In this document: positions 55,860-64,000 of the stretch, one piece after another
Numbering within the stretch: position 1 is the stretch's first letter
Layout: each line of letters begins with the position of its first letter
NCBI RefSeq assembly: GCF_030408035.1
Contig: NZ_JASDCF010000012.1
Coordinates: 1 to 64,000, forward strand
Reading direction: 5' to 3'
From: Psychrobacter sp. APC 3426
GTDB lineage: Bacteria > Pseudomonadota > Gammaproteobacteria > Pseudomonadales > Moraxellaceae
Length of the DNA stretch: 64,000 bases
Translations under genes and position numbers: made by a program
Notes under the pieces: model-generated
The model's input: only the letters and a program-made list of their open reading frames with translations
Told to the model about the DNA's origin: nothing
The model's database searches: none

Positions 55860-56576
55860 TTAGACATTTTTACGAGACAATTCAATTAAATGACGACTGT
55901 CATGCAGACGTGGCACTTTAAGCTTTATGGTCTTAATATGCCAGTCATTATCTAGCGCTTGTAGCTCTTCATCACTTGGCGCTTTACCCTTCATCGCACA
56001 TAAATAACCATTATCCGCCAGTCTTGGCTGCGCGACATCTACAAAATCTATCAGACTGGCAAAGGCTCTAGAAGTAACCACATCGTAACTGGCCTCATGC
56101 GCTTCGATACGAGAGGCGATAGGCTGCATATTACGCAGGCCAAGCTCGCTACTGATTTGTTTGATAAAGCGAATTTTCTTTTGATTGCTGTCAAGTGCCG
56201 TGCATTGACGCTCAGGCTGACAAATCGCAATAATCACTGCGGGCAACCCTGCCCCCGTGCCGATATCTAGCAGTGACCCTGCGGGCAAATGCGTTATAAT
56301 GGCCAAACAATCAATCACATGTTTAATCAGTGCTTCTTCTGGATCGGTGATAGCGGTCAGATTATACGCTTTATTCCACAATAAAAGCTGGTCTAAGTAT
56401 AATAATAATGTGCGCTGCTGCGTCTCACTTAACGGTAGACCTAGCTCATTTATCGCTTGTGCCAAAGTATTGGCTAGTGCGGGCAATTGTGATCCAAGCT
56501 TTACAAAGCCAGTTGGGTCGATATGGATATTGCCCATGCTAGCAGACGATGAAGATTTTTTGGCGGAAGCTGACAT
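55860..56576 (-). CDS. rsmG: 16S rRNA (guanine-527-N7)-methyltransferase
   Basis: Methylates G527 in the 16S rRNA decoding region; loss gives low-level streptomycin resistance in other bacteria. 238 residues with YNLTAITDPEEALIKHVIDCL, the SAM loop DIGTGAGLPAVIIAI at 104-118, SNQKKIRFIKQ and VTSRAFASLIDFV. The first 25 residues are a Ser/Ala/Lys-rich extension. It lies upstream of parA; the gap of 184 bp suggests parA has its own promoter. Confidence 0.95.
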   Translation of the reverse strand: MSASAKKSSSSASMGNIHIDPTGFVKLGSQLPALANTLAQAINELGLPLSETQQRTLLLYLDQLLLWNKAYNLTAITDPEEALIKHVIDCLAIITHLPAGSLLDIGTGAGLPAVIIAICQPERQCTALDSNQKKIRFIKQISSELGLRNMQPIASRIEAHEASYDVVTSRAFASLIDFVDVAQPRLADNGYLCAMKGKAPSDEELQALDNDWHIKTIKLKVPRLHDSRHLIELSRKNV

Positions 56577-56959
56577 ATAACGAGTTATCCAGTTTTGACA
56601 TGTGAACCGTCTATTTTATCATGCAGTCTGCTCATTGAATAGTTGCAGATTGCCCCAATGTGAAACATCTTATACTATCTGCGTGGGCTTTGAGGCGTTA
56701 TTCTTAATTACGAGCGCGAAACCCACCATTCTTTTGCATTTATTATATTCAACACGCCATTCTTTCATGATGATACAAAACTTTATTTAACTACTGAATT
56801 AACATGACACCATATCTTGTAAGATGTCTTTATTAACGGCTATTTATCAAAAAAGACTGACTACCCAAACGCATTACCCAATAAGTAAAGACTGAATAAA
56901 AAAACATTCTGCTTGCTCAAAAACTCACTTCACTTTTTAAGACGACATACCTTACGCTT
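56577..56959. other. Divergent intergenic region rsmG/Lon-like gene
   Basis: 383 bp that should hold both promoters. TGTGAAACA at 56659-56667 matches eight of nine bases of one arm of the parS consensus, but the other arm is absent. Nothing else was supported. Confidence 0.45.
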
Positions 56960-59836
56960 ATGACCCAACAGAAACATGCCTCTACCGCTCAAGTATCAAG
57001 AAAGGCTAATAAAAAAGACACCACTGATATGACAATACCCTCTGCTGAATTGAAAGATACATCTTCAGAAACACTGACAGACGCATTAAAAGACGATAGT
57101 AAAGCCACGCCTGAAACGCCGCACCCACTATTTGTTGACGTAAAACAGCGTTGTCTTGTGAGCGCTGAGCAGTTAAAACGCTATAGTGACGCCGATGAGC
57201 TGCCCTCAGACACACGTACCGCGCCAGATTTAGATGTGGGCTTTGGTCAACAGCGTGCGTTAAAAGCATTACAAACGGCTTTGGATATCAAAGCCAGTGG
57301 CTATCATGTATTTGCAGCTGGTGAAAACGGCTTGGGCAAGCGTACGGTCATTAGTCGTTTACTGACGCGTATTGCCGCTGATGCACCAACGCCGGATGAC
57401 TGGGTTTATGTGCATAATTTCACCGACCCGCGCACACCGCTCGCCTTACGCCTGCCTGCTGGGCAAGCATCGCTACTGCAGCAGCAAGTCAATCACTTAT
57501 GGCAACAAGCCAAAAAAAGACTGAGTCAGCGCTTTCGTAGTGACCAATATCAAAGCAAAATTGAAGCCATCAAAAATGACACGCATCAAAAAGAAAGTCA
57601 GGCTTATGATGTGCTTAATGCTGAAGGCAAGCAATATGACTTGGCATTGACGTTTCGCTCTTTTGATAATAAAGCGGTGTTTGTACATCCCAGTCAACTG
57701 GCAACAGAAACTAATCAAGCTGCGACTGAAGGTAATAATACCGATAATACAGATGACAAAACTTCTATCAGCAGTCAAAACACATCAGTCATCGGAGAAA
57801 GCAAGAAAACGACCACTGCTAGCAAAAAGGCTGTTGCCGATAACGAGACTGAATACGGCAGTAGTGAATACGAAGCTGAGCTGAGTAACTTTGTCCAAAA
57901 GAACCATATGCAAAAACGCTTAAGTCAACTGACCATCGCCTTAGAGCAGTTAGAAGACGAAGCCAATGATGCCATAGAAGCACTACATCGCAATATTGCG
58001 CGTCGTGCACTGCAACCTTTGTTTACGCCTATTTATGAGCAGTTTGCCAGTCACCCATTGGTCGTTGACTATCTCAAAGCCATATTTGCCGATATGGTTA
58101 CGCATGTAGAGCGCATCGTCAATGGTGATGATGAAGAGTTTGTGACGGCGGTTTTGGCCACCACACCGAGTCGTTATGCAGTCAATGTCATCGTTAGTCA
58201 CATGCCAGATAGTGGCGCACCCGTTATCTTTGAGGACTTGCCGACGCATCTGAACTTATTGGGTCATGTCGAGCAAATCACCCAATTAGGCACGGTGACC
58301 ACCGATGTTAGTATGATTCGAGCCGGTGCCCTGCATCGGGCAAATGGCGGCTACCTATTGTTAGAAGCGAGCCACTTGCTTGAGCACCCTTATGCATGGC
58401 AAGGTCTAAAGCGCGCGCTACAATCGCGCAAAATCAAACTGTCAAGCCTTGAGCAGATGCTGACACTAACAGGGAGCTTATCATTAGCACCGGCACCCAT
58501 TGACCTTGATATCAAGGTAATCTTATTGGGCGAAGCAGACTTGTATTACGAGCTATTAGAGCTTGAGCCTGAGTTTGACGCGGTATTTAAGGTACGTGCT
58601 GATTTTCATGACGACGTCACTCGCACCAGTGAACACGAGCTGGCACTGGTCGCAAAAATGGCCGATATCATTGATTATGCCAATCTTTATCCATTTGATC
58701 GTAGTGCACAAGCTGCCCTACTCGAGCACTTAAGCTTGCAAGCAGAAGACCAAGACCGCTTAAGCTTGCACAGTGACTTATTGATTAAGCTATTGCATGA
58801 GTCTAACCGCCACGCACGTTTAAGCGGTAAAAGTATCGTCGATGCCCATCATGTCACACAAGCCATTGATGATATGGACGAGCGTTCAGGATACTTGCGT
58901 GACCTATATTGGGATGAGCTCAAAAATGGTCAGCAGCTCATCCAAACTCAGGGAAGTGCTGTCGGGCAAGTCAATGCCCTAACCGTGGTCAGCTACGCGG
59001 ATAGTGAGTTTGGCATGCCAGCCCGTCTAACTGCGGTCATTCAACCGAATATCGGTACCGGTGAGATTCTCGACATCGAGCGTGATGTGGATTTGGGTGG
59101 TAGCTTACACGCCAAGGGCATGCTCATTATGACCAGCTATTTGCGCGCGTTATTCAGTCAGCATCATGCGCTCAACTTTAGCGCTTCGCTCGCCTTTGAG
59201 CAAAGCTACGCGCATATCGATGGCGATAGCGCCACCGTCAGCGAAGGCTGTGCGCTACTGTCCGCCTTAGCAAACGTGCCAATTGACCAGTCGTTCGCCA
59301 TTACTGGCTCTATGAATCAGCTAGGCGAAGTGCAAGCAGTTGGTGGCATCAATGCCAAAATCGCCGGTTTCTTTGATGCCTGCCGTGAGCAAGAACTGAC
59401 GGGAAACCAAGGCGTGGTCATTCCCATGGCTAATGTCAAACAGCTCATGTTGCGTGACGATATCATTGCTGCTGTCAAAGCGGGTGAGTTTCATATTTAT
59501 GGTATCCATACGTTGAGTGAAGCACTGACACTGATGACCGGCTTGCCTGTTGATACCATGAACAAAAAAGGTCGCTACCGTAAAGAAACCCTATTTGGCA
59601 AAGTCTTAAGCCGTCTGATGCTGTGGGATGATAACCAAGATGGTAATGGCGATATTGATGATAAAAAGTCAAAAAAGAAAGAAAAAAAGAAACGTAAGGC
59701 AAAACGTCAAAAGAAACAGGACAAAAAAGAAAAAGATAAGTGCAAAGACGATATCAATAGTAGAAAAAAAATTGTAGATAGTGAGCAGGATATGGTTAAA
59801 GGTGACAACCATTCGTTTACCGACGAGTCCGGTTAA
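56960..59836 (+). CDS. Lon-related ATP-dependent protease (LonC/YcbZ-like) with Lys-rich tail
   Basis: 958 residues. After a polar lead come VGFGQQRALKALQTAL and a P-loop GENGLGKRT (121-129), a helical region, HRANGGYLLLEASHLL and WQGLKRALQSRKI (Walker B and sensor area), then the S16 protease domain. Its catalytic Ser lies in DGDSATVSEGCALLSALANVPI and its Lys in GGINAKIAGFFDACRE. This is the YcbZ-type Lon homologue rather than Lon itself. Two oddities: a Ser/Thr/Asn insert near residues 245-300, and a final segment of about 70 residues extremely rich in Lys (from DDKKSKKKEKKKRKAK on). Substrates unknown. Confidence 0.9.
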   Translation: MTQQKHASTAQVSRKANKKDTTDMTIPSAELKDTSSETLTDALKDDSKATPETPHPLFVDVKQRCLVSAEQLKRYSDADELPSDTRTAPDLDVGFGQQRALKALQTALDIKASGYHVFAAGENGLGKRTVISRLLTRIAADAPTPDDWVYVHNFTDPRTPLALRLPAGQASLLQQQVNHLWQQAKKRLSQRFRSDQYQSKIEAIKNDTHQKESQAYDVLNAEGKQYDLALTFRSFDNKAVFVHPSQLATETNQAATEGNNTDNTDDKTSISSQNTSVIGESKKTTTASKKAVADNETEYGSSEYEAELSNFVQKNHMQKRLSQLTIALEQLEDEANDAIEALHRNIARRALQPLFTPIYEQFASHPLVVDYLKAIFADMVTHVERIVNGDDEEFVTAVLATTPSRYAVNVIVSHMPDSGAPVIFEDLPTHLNLLGHVEQITQLGTVTTDVSMIRAGALHRANGGYLLLEASHLLEHPYAWQGLKRALQSRKIKLSSLEQMLTLTGSLSLAPAPIDLDIKVILLGEADLYYELLELEPEFDAVFKVRADFHDDVTRTSEHELALVAKMADIIDYANLYPFDRSAQAALLEHLSLQAEDQDRLSLHSDLLIKLLHESNRHARLSGKSIVDAHHVTQAIDDMDERSGYLRDLYWDELKNGQQLIQTQGSAVGQVNALTVVSYADSEFGMPARLTAVIQPNIGTGEILDIERDVDLGGSLHAKGMLIMTSYLRALFSQHHALNFSASLAFEQSYAHIDGDSATVSEGCALLSALANVPIDQSFAITGSMNQLGEVQAVGGINAKIAGFFDACREQELTGNQGVVIPMANVKQLMLRDDIIAAVKAGEFHIYGIHTLSEALTLMTGLPVDTMNKKGRYRKETLFGKVLSRLMLWDDNQDGNGDIDDKKSKKKEKKKRKAKRQKKQDKKEKDKCKDDINSRKKIVDSEQDMVKGDNHSFTDESG

Positions 59837-59984
59837 GCCTAAATCTCACTATCAACAACATCAGCATCAGTATAAACACATGACAACGTTGCTAGACGCT
59901 AAGAGGCTTTTCTGCGATGATAAACAGCTCGTGACTCAATAAGATAAAAAAGCCAACTCGTCACTCTATAAAGGTTATCTCTCA

Positions 59985-61148
59985 ATGACTGTACATTCTA
60001 CTGACGCCGACCACCCTCACGCTCAAACAGAAGCTGCTGAGCCAGCCAACATGATGGCGGCTGAGGAAAACAATGCCTCAGGAGATAGCAGTGACAATCG
60101 CCATGGCGCAGCGACGACGGCTCGCCAGTGGCAAGTGTTATCACAGCTACAGCGTAATCGTTGGGTGGGGACAACTCATATCTATGAGCAGCTGATGATG
60201 GCAGGTTTTGATATCAGTCTGCGTACCGTTCAGCGTGACCTAAACGCGCTTGCCAAACGCTTTCCTATTGAAAAAAACAATGCCAATCCACAAGGTTGGC
60301 GCTGGCGTGATGATGCACCACTCCAAAGCTTACCGCACATGAATCTATCGCAAGCGGTTGCTTTCAATATGGTAGAGGCCAATCTAACTCAGCTACTACC
60401 ACCAGTGATTCTAGATGAGTTGTTTCCGTGGTTTGACTTAGCAAGGCGGCAGCTGAAAAACAGCAAGGTTACCCATTCATGGATAGACAGAGTGCGTATC
60501 GAGCCGGCTACGCAACCATTGATTGCACCGCATATCGATTTGGATAGCAAAGACAATATTTATCACGCGCTTTTTTATCAGTTACAAATCAAAGCCTGCT
60601 ATACCCGCAGCAATAAATCGCAAGCCAGTGAATACATTCTAAACCCCATTGCTATCATTCAGCGTGGCATTATCATTTACCTACTGGCAACTCGTACTGA
60701 CGATGCAGAAGCCATCATCCGCACCTTTGCCTTACATCGATTTGCCAGTGTTGAGATTTTAGAAAGCGCTGCACAGACTCCTGATGACTTCCAACTCGAC
60801 AGTTATTTAGATGCCGGTGGCATGGGCTTTAGTCATCCCTTGTTCCGTGAGCTGCCCAATCATGGAAAAAACACACCTATTGAGCTACAATTCACCAAGC
60901 AGGCGGGCAAGAGCCTCACTGAAAGCAAGCTCAGTGACGACCAAATCGTCACATTGAACACTGATGAGACATTGAGCGTACAAGCCACCGTCAATCTAAC
61001 CTCACAGCTGGTTTGGTGGTTACGTGGTTTTGGCAGTGGTCTATTAGATGCCAAGCCTAACCTACTATATCAAGCGGTATTGGACAGACCATTAGACGAT
61101 GAAGCTATTGATGATCAAAACACTAAAGAACAAAGCAGTAACGAATAA
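59985..61148 (+). CDS. WYL domain transcriptional regulator (YafY-like)
   Basis: 387 residues. A winged helix-turn-helix sits at about 45-105 (RQWQVLSQLQRNRWVGTTHIYEQLMMAGFDISLRTVQRDLNAL, then WRWRDDAP), followed by the WYL ligand-sensing domain (about 165-250, with YILNPIAIIQRGIIIYLLATR) and the C-terminal WCX extension. A 40-residue acidic, Ala-rich lead precedes the DNA-binding domain. WYL regulators often answer to nucleic acids and control DNA-damage or defence genes. It precedes the TerD gene by 82 bp on the same strand; a link is possible. Confidence 0.85.
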   Translation: MTVHSTDADHPHAQTEAAEPANMMAAEENNASGDSSDNRHGAATTARQWQVLSQLQRNRWVGTTHIYEQLMMAGFDISLRTVQRDLNALAKRFPIEKNNANPQGWRWRDDAPLQSLPHMNLSQAVAFNMVEANLTQLLPPVILDELFPWFDLARRQLKNSKVTHSWIDRVRIEPATQPLIAPHIDLDSKDNIYHALFYQLQIKACYTRSNKSQASEYILNPIAIIQRGIIIYLLATRTDDAEAIIRTFALHRFASVEILESAAQTPDDFQLDSYLDAGGMGFSHPLFRELPNHGKNTPIELQFTKQAGKSLTESKLSDDQIVTLNTDETLSVQATVNLTSQLVWWLRGFGSGLLDAKPNLLYQAVLDRPLDDEAIDDQNTKEQSSNE

Positions 61149-61230
61149 TGATTATGAATAATGACAAAAGCGTTCAATCATACTCATCATTATAATAACG
61201 ACTAAAAACCGATACTCTACAAGGAATACT

Positions 61231-61878
61231 ATGTCGACCACTACCCCATCGCCACTACTTTCAGATAGTCTTAGAGGACTGGGAGTAGATGCGGGGACTT
61301 TATTTTTTTCGCTAAACTACGAATTTACCAAAACCAAACCTAAGGGTATGTTTAAGCGCTTCAAAAAGAACCAAGGCGCGATTGATCTTGATATTGCTTG
61401 TGTATTATATGATGACAATTGCACCATTAGTGACATTGTCTGGTTCAAACAGCTGCGAGATAAGTCCGAGTCTGTTAGGCATCAAGGGGACAGTCTCAAC
61501 GGCAAAGATCGCGGTGAACATGCCATGTATTTGGCGCCATTAGATCAAGAGCAAATCAGACTATACTTGGATAAAATTCCAGCCCACATCACTCATATCG
61601 CTATGATTGCCAACTCTTATCACGGTCAGCCCTTTTTTAGAGTCAATAAAGGCGAGATCCATCTGAGTGATGATGAAGGCAATCGATGTTTTGAGGTGAA
61701 CCTCAAGCAACTTCCAAAAGATTGCACGACGCTTTGGGTCGCACATTTGCGTCGAGAGGTCGACGACTGGCATTTAACACTGCAGAATTTACCGCTTGCT
61801 GCCGAAGACTTGGCAACAGCAGCACAGCAAGTCGCCCATGAATTAGCGCGTGCACTGCCTATTCCGCAAGGCGTGTAA
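61231..61878 (+). CDS. TerD family protein
   Basis: 215 residues. One TerD-like domain with LGVDAGTLFFSLNYEFTKT, IDLDIACVLYDDNCTISDIVWFKQL, SVRHQGDSLNGKDRGEHAMYLAPL and FFRVNKGEIHLSDDEGNRCFEVNL. The Asp-rich segments match the calcium-binding regions of TerD proteins. Family members belong to tellurite or stress-response clusters, but no other ter gene is seen, so this is an orphan copy. AAGGAATACT is before the ATG. A strong terminator follows. Confidence 0.85.
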   Translation: MSTTTPSPLLSDSLRGLGVDAGTLFFSLNYEFTKTKPKGMFKRFKKNQGAIDLDIACVLYDDNCTISDIVWFKQLRDKSESVRHQGDSLNGKDRGEHAMYLAPLDQEQIRLYLDKIPAHITHIAMIANSYHGQPFFRVNKGEIHLSDDEGNRCFEVNLKQLPKDCTTLWVAHLRREVDDWHLTLQNLPLAAEDLATAAQQVAHELARALPIPQGV

Positions 61879-61906
61879 AATCGGGTCAAGATAATCTCAT
61901 ATAATA

Positions 61907-61944
61907 AAAATGGTGCTGCGTATCAAAACGCAGCACCATTTTTT
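61907..61944 (+). terminator. Terminator after the TerD gene
   Basis: AAAAATGGTGCTGCGT and ACGCAGCACCATTTTTT: a perfect stem of about 15 bp around a 6-nt loop; 29 bp past the stop; strongest terminator in the window. Confidence 0.95.
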
Positions 61945-62052
61945 ACGACTTCTCTTTTTGGCAGCAATCGCTGCAAATCACCTATATATAAACGTTCGCT
62001 TATTCACTGCCAGCTAACCTATAGTCAAAATACCCTAAAAACGCTACGGTAT

Positions 62053-62120
62053 TGTTGATATCAATTTTTTGTAGCCTCTGTCTGCGCAGGCACAGCAAGC
62101 AAGAAAAATTGATATCAGCA
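62053..62120. repeat. Nested palindromic intergenic repeat
   Basis: Outer arms TTGATATCAATTTTT and AAAAATTGATATCA are inverted copies. Between them GTAGCCTCTG-TCTGCGCAGG-CACAGC folds around CTGCGCAG into a second imperfect hairpin. It lies between convergent TerD and channel genes. I recall similar strings in intergenic DNA of Psychrobacter genomes, but that is memory, not a search. Confidence 0.65.
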
Positions 62121-62158
62121 GCGCGTAATGTATCGATATTACTTTTCACTAACTATAT

Positions 62159-63142
62159 TTATAATGCTTCACCGCAATGCGGACAAAAGTTCTTTTGTCG
62201 CCGCTCCACTTCTCTTTCACGGCGCTCAAGTTCTTGCTCACGTAATACTTGTAAAACGATATTTTGTGCCTGCTCTTTATCCAGACCGAGCTGACGTCGA
62301 ATTTTATCAATCATCATCTGATTCTGCACCAAGTCAAAATCACTATCAATCAGCTGCTCCCGAAAATGCTGCTCTAACTCTTCACGGCGTTGGGCAAGCT
62401 CGTTTGCCAGACCTGTCGCCAAAATACCAGCAGGGAGTGCCGCTAGACCCACACCCAATATCGTAATGACCGCCCCCAATATCTTGCCCGCATTGGTAAT
62501 GGGCGTCACATCGCCATAGCCTACGGTTGTCAGCGTGACCACTGCCCACCACATTGCTTTGGGTATCGACTCAAACTCGTCTGGCTGGGCATGGTTTTCT
62601 ACCAAATAAATTCCACTAGAGGCGGTCACAATCATAATGATTAAAATAAAGATAACCGCTTGGAATGACCCTTTTTCCTTGCTGATAACCACCAATAAAA
62701 TGCGCATCGAAGCAAAGTAGCGCGTCAGCTTTAGAATACGGAAGAGACGCAAAATGCGTAAGAAACGTAAATCGATGGAGACAAAGAAATTCAAAAACGC
62801 TGGTACGATGGCGATAAGGTCAATCATTGCTGAAGGACTTCTCAGCCAATCCCAGCGCTGACGCCACGTCGTATTATCTGGTTTGGCTTCAGCGACACTC
62901 CATAGGCGCAGTAAATACTCGATAGAAAAGATGACAATGGAGAAGTTTTCAAACCAAGTAAAATAGTCCTGATAAGGGTAGTACCAGCTGTCTACAGACT
63001 CAGCAATCACCGCTGCCACGTTGGTCATGATTAAAAAAATCAGAAAATAATCAACGTAGCGACTAAATAACGTGTCGTGTTCATCATTTTGTAAAATATC
63101 ATAGACAAAAAGACGCAAGCGCCGTATAGACTGGAGTAGCAT
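62159..63142 (-). CDS. Voltage-gated potassium channel-like ion transporter
   Basis: 327 residues with six membrane segments. The voltage-sensor-like helix S4 carries the repeating Arg pattern FLRILRLFRILKLTRYF, and the pore loop TLTTVGYGDVTP holds the potassium selectivity filter. After S6 (about residue 245) an 80-residue, Arg/Glu/Gln-rich helical tail follows, ending in FCPHCGEAL, a CxxC pair that could bind zinc. Whether it gates by voltage is inferred from family. It is a single gene. Confidence 0.9.
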   Translation of the reverse strand: MLLQSIRRLRLFVYDILQNDEHDTLFSRYVDYFLIFLIMTNVAAVIAESVDSWYYPYQDYFTWFENFSIVIFSIEYLLRLWSVAEAKPDNTTWRQRWDWLRSPSAMIDLIAIVPAFLNFFVSIDLRFLRILRLFRILKLTRYFASMRILLVVISKEKGSFQAVIFILIIMIVTASSGIYLVENHAQPDEFESIPKAMWWAVVTLTTVGYGDVTPITNAGKILGAVITILGVGLAALPAGILATGLANELAQRREELEQHFREQLIDSDFDLVQNQMMIDKIRRQLGLDKEQAQNIVLQVLREQELERREREVERRQKNFCPHCGEAL

Positions 63143-63319
63143 GCTGTCCCTATGCGGTGAAACACCGAACTTATATGAGTAAAAAACAAACCATCATTAC
63201 AGCAGATAATATCTATTGGTCTAAGCATCGACTGTTTTCGGAGTCTGCCCTCATTTTACTAATAGTAATAAAAATGACAAAAACTGCCGATAAAAAATAA
63301 AAACAGCGCCGCCAGTTAA

Positions 63320-63547
63320 TTATACAAAATTTATATAATAAATGTAGACTGCGGCCAACAGCATAAATGCAATCGCTAAAACAGACAATCGCAAGAACTG
63401 CTCATCAGTGCGCAACTGCTGGCTAACATCCTGAGCAGGTAGCAAATAGAGGTGACACTCAGGGCAACAGTTATTAACTGAATTTAATAGCTGCGCCGTA
63501 CGTGCGTTTTCACATCGCAAAGGAGAGTTACTGCAATAACCGAGCAT
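63320..63547 (-). CDS. Small Cys-rich single-span membrane protein, unknown function
   Basis: About 75 residues. Cys near positions 5, 12 and 27, with CCPEC forming a half zinc-ribbon-like motif, then one C-terminal hydrophobic helix (about 52-74). The ATG at 63547 is chosen because AAGGTG lies nine bases upstream of it; a GTG at 63559 is inside that ribosome binding site. The start signal and the ordered layout make this a likely real gene, though the family is not recognised. Confidence 0.55.
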   Translation of the reverse strand: MLGYCSNSPLRCENARTAQLLNSVNNCCPECHLYLLPAQDVSQQLRTDEQFLRLSVLAIAFMLLAAVYIYYINFV

Positions 63548-63925
63548 ATTATATTGCACCTTATTTAGCGAGATAAATCAAAACATGCTAAATCAATGAC
63601 TATCGAATTGAAAGAGATAATCTAAATTTACAATATTAGGGTCTACTGGACATTCAAACACTTGTACTGCTGATAGCCAAAATAACTACGCTATATCATG
63701 AGACTTTAAGATAGGAAATCTATTGTATCGAGATACTCTATTGTAACTTATCGGACAGACGGTCGTAATATCCGCTTATTACCTTACAGTAAAAATGGTT
63801 TTGTATTATAATAGAGAAACTATGTTACAGATTAATCAATAATCATAACATTGTGTATCGGTAACTGATGTCATCCCTCATTAGAAGCTGATTAATAATC
63901 CTCTATTACGTTAAGGAATCAAACG
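63548..63925. other. Divergent intergenic region at right end
   Basis: 378 bp upstream of the truncated exported-protein gene. TATAAT at 63807-63812 is a good -10 candidate for it, giving a leader of about 105 nt. No operator was recognised. Confidence 0.45.
63807..63812 (+). promoter_or_regulatory. Possible -10 box for the truncated gene
   Basis: TATAAT in GTATTATAATAGAG, with TTACAG about 17 bp upstream as a weak -35. Confidence 0.4.
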
Positions 63926-64000
63926 ATGAAACTACAATCCCTAGTTTTAGCCGCTGCTACTGCACTTACTATGACCTCTGCTTTTGCAGTACCTGCTGGT
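63926..64000 (+). CDS. Exported protein, 5' part only (cut by window end)
   Basis: 25 codons visible: a Lys-start signal peptide with a hydrophobic core (SLVLAAATALTM) and a likely signal peptidase I site after SAFA, then VPAG. TTAAGGAAT lies before the ATG. The mature protein is outside the window, so function cannot be named; a periplasmic or outer-membrane protein is expected. Confidence 0.7.
   Translation, partial: MKLQSLVLAAATALTMTSAFAVPAG

Noticed and set aside
1..64000. CRISPR arrays, rRNA, intact tRNAs, riboswitches, prophage
   Set aside because: Looked for by eye on both strands; no spaced direct repeats of CRISPR type, no rRNA or complete tRNA, no recognisable riboswitch core and no phage structural genes were found.

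Overview
The window looks like a chromosomal segment of a Psychrobacter-type gammaproteobacterium (Moraxellaceae). This rests on moderate G+C, densely packed housekeeping genes, scattered type II secretion genes beside gpsA and sixA, an Acr1-like fatty acyl-CoA reductase that closely resembles the Acinetobacter enzyme as I remember it, and paired BCCT carriers. The genus is inferred from gene content and remembered protein sequences, not from a search.

Layout. 1-9.7 kb, all minus strand: a short IS200/IS605-type hairpin, cvpA, pyrD, a membrane protein, gspM-gspL, sixA, gpsA, a nitroreductase, zapE and an alpha/beta hydrolase. 10-12.5 kb, plus strand: a small lipoprotein, then xseA-xseB. 12.5-21 kb, minus strand: pncB, a thioredoxin-MsrA-MsrB fusion, a glycine betaine-type ABC importer whose binding protein and permease are fused, and an aldehyde dehydrogenase. 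21-25 kb, plus strand: lipB, ppa, a tail-anchored small protein and a sterol-desaturase-family membrane enzyme. 25-33 kb, minus strand: acr1, dusB, two paralogous BCCT transporters and a HIT protein. 33-37.5 kb, plus strand: an unknown protein, ilvD and a cation/proton antiporter. 37.5-45 kb: an EstB-like serine hydrolase, a phosphatase-like protein, a MaoC hydratase and a large FabG, with a thiolase divergent from them. 45-64 kb: ppk2; pilZ-holB; the envelope cluster exbB-exbD-msbA-lpxK-kdsB; rsmG-parA-parB; a LonC-like protease; a WYL regulator; an orphan TerD protein; a potassium-channel-like protein; a small Cys-rich membrane protein; and the start of an exported protein cut by the window edge.

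How the genes work together. Three functions recur. Osmoadaptation: one ABC importer and two BCCT carriers for betaine- or choline-like solutes. Acyl-chain metabolism: acr1, an aldehyde dehydrogenase, and a FabG/MaoC/thiolase set arranged like the mycobacterial fabG4-htdX/fadA2 locus. Envelope biogenesis: kdsB, lpxK, msbA and ExbBD.

No prophage, CRISPR array, rRNA, intact tRNA or intact insertion sequence was seen. The least expected content is small and non-coding. There are two probable MITEs: one of 132 bp with 24-bp inverted ends and a perfect 8-bp target duplication after kdsB, and one of about 180 bp with TA-flanked ends at the 5' side of the phosphatase gene. There is a nested palindrome after the channel gene. 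There are also four degenerate tandem arrays of 14-16 bp units lying at or just after stop codons. I found no convincing new multi-gene system.
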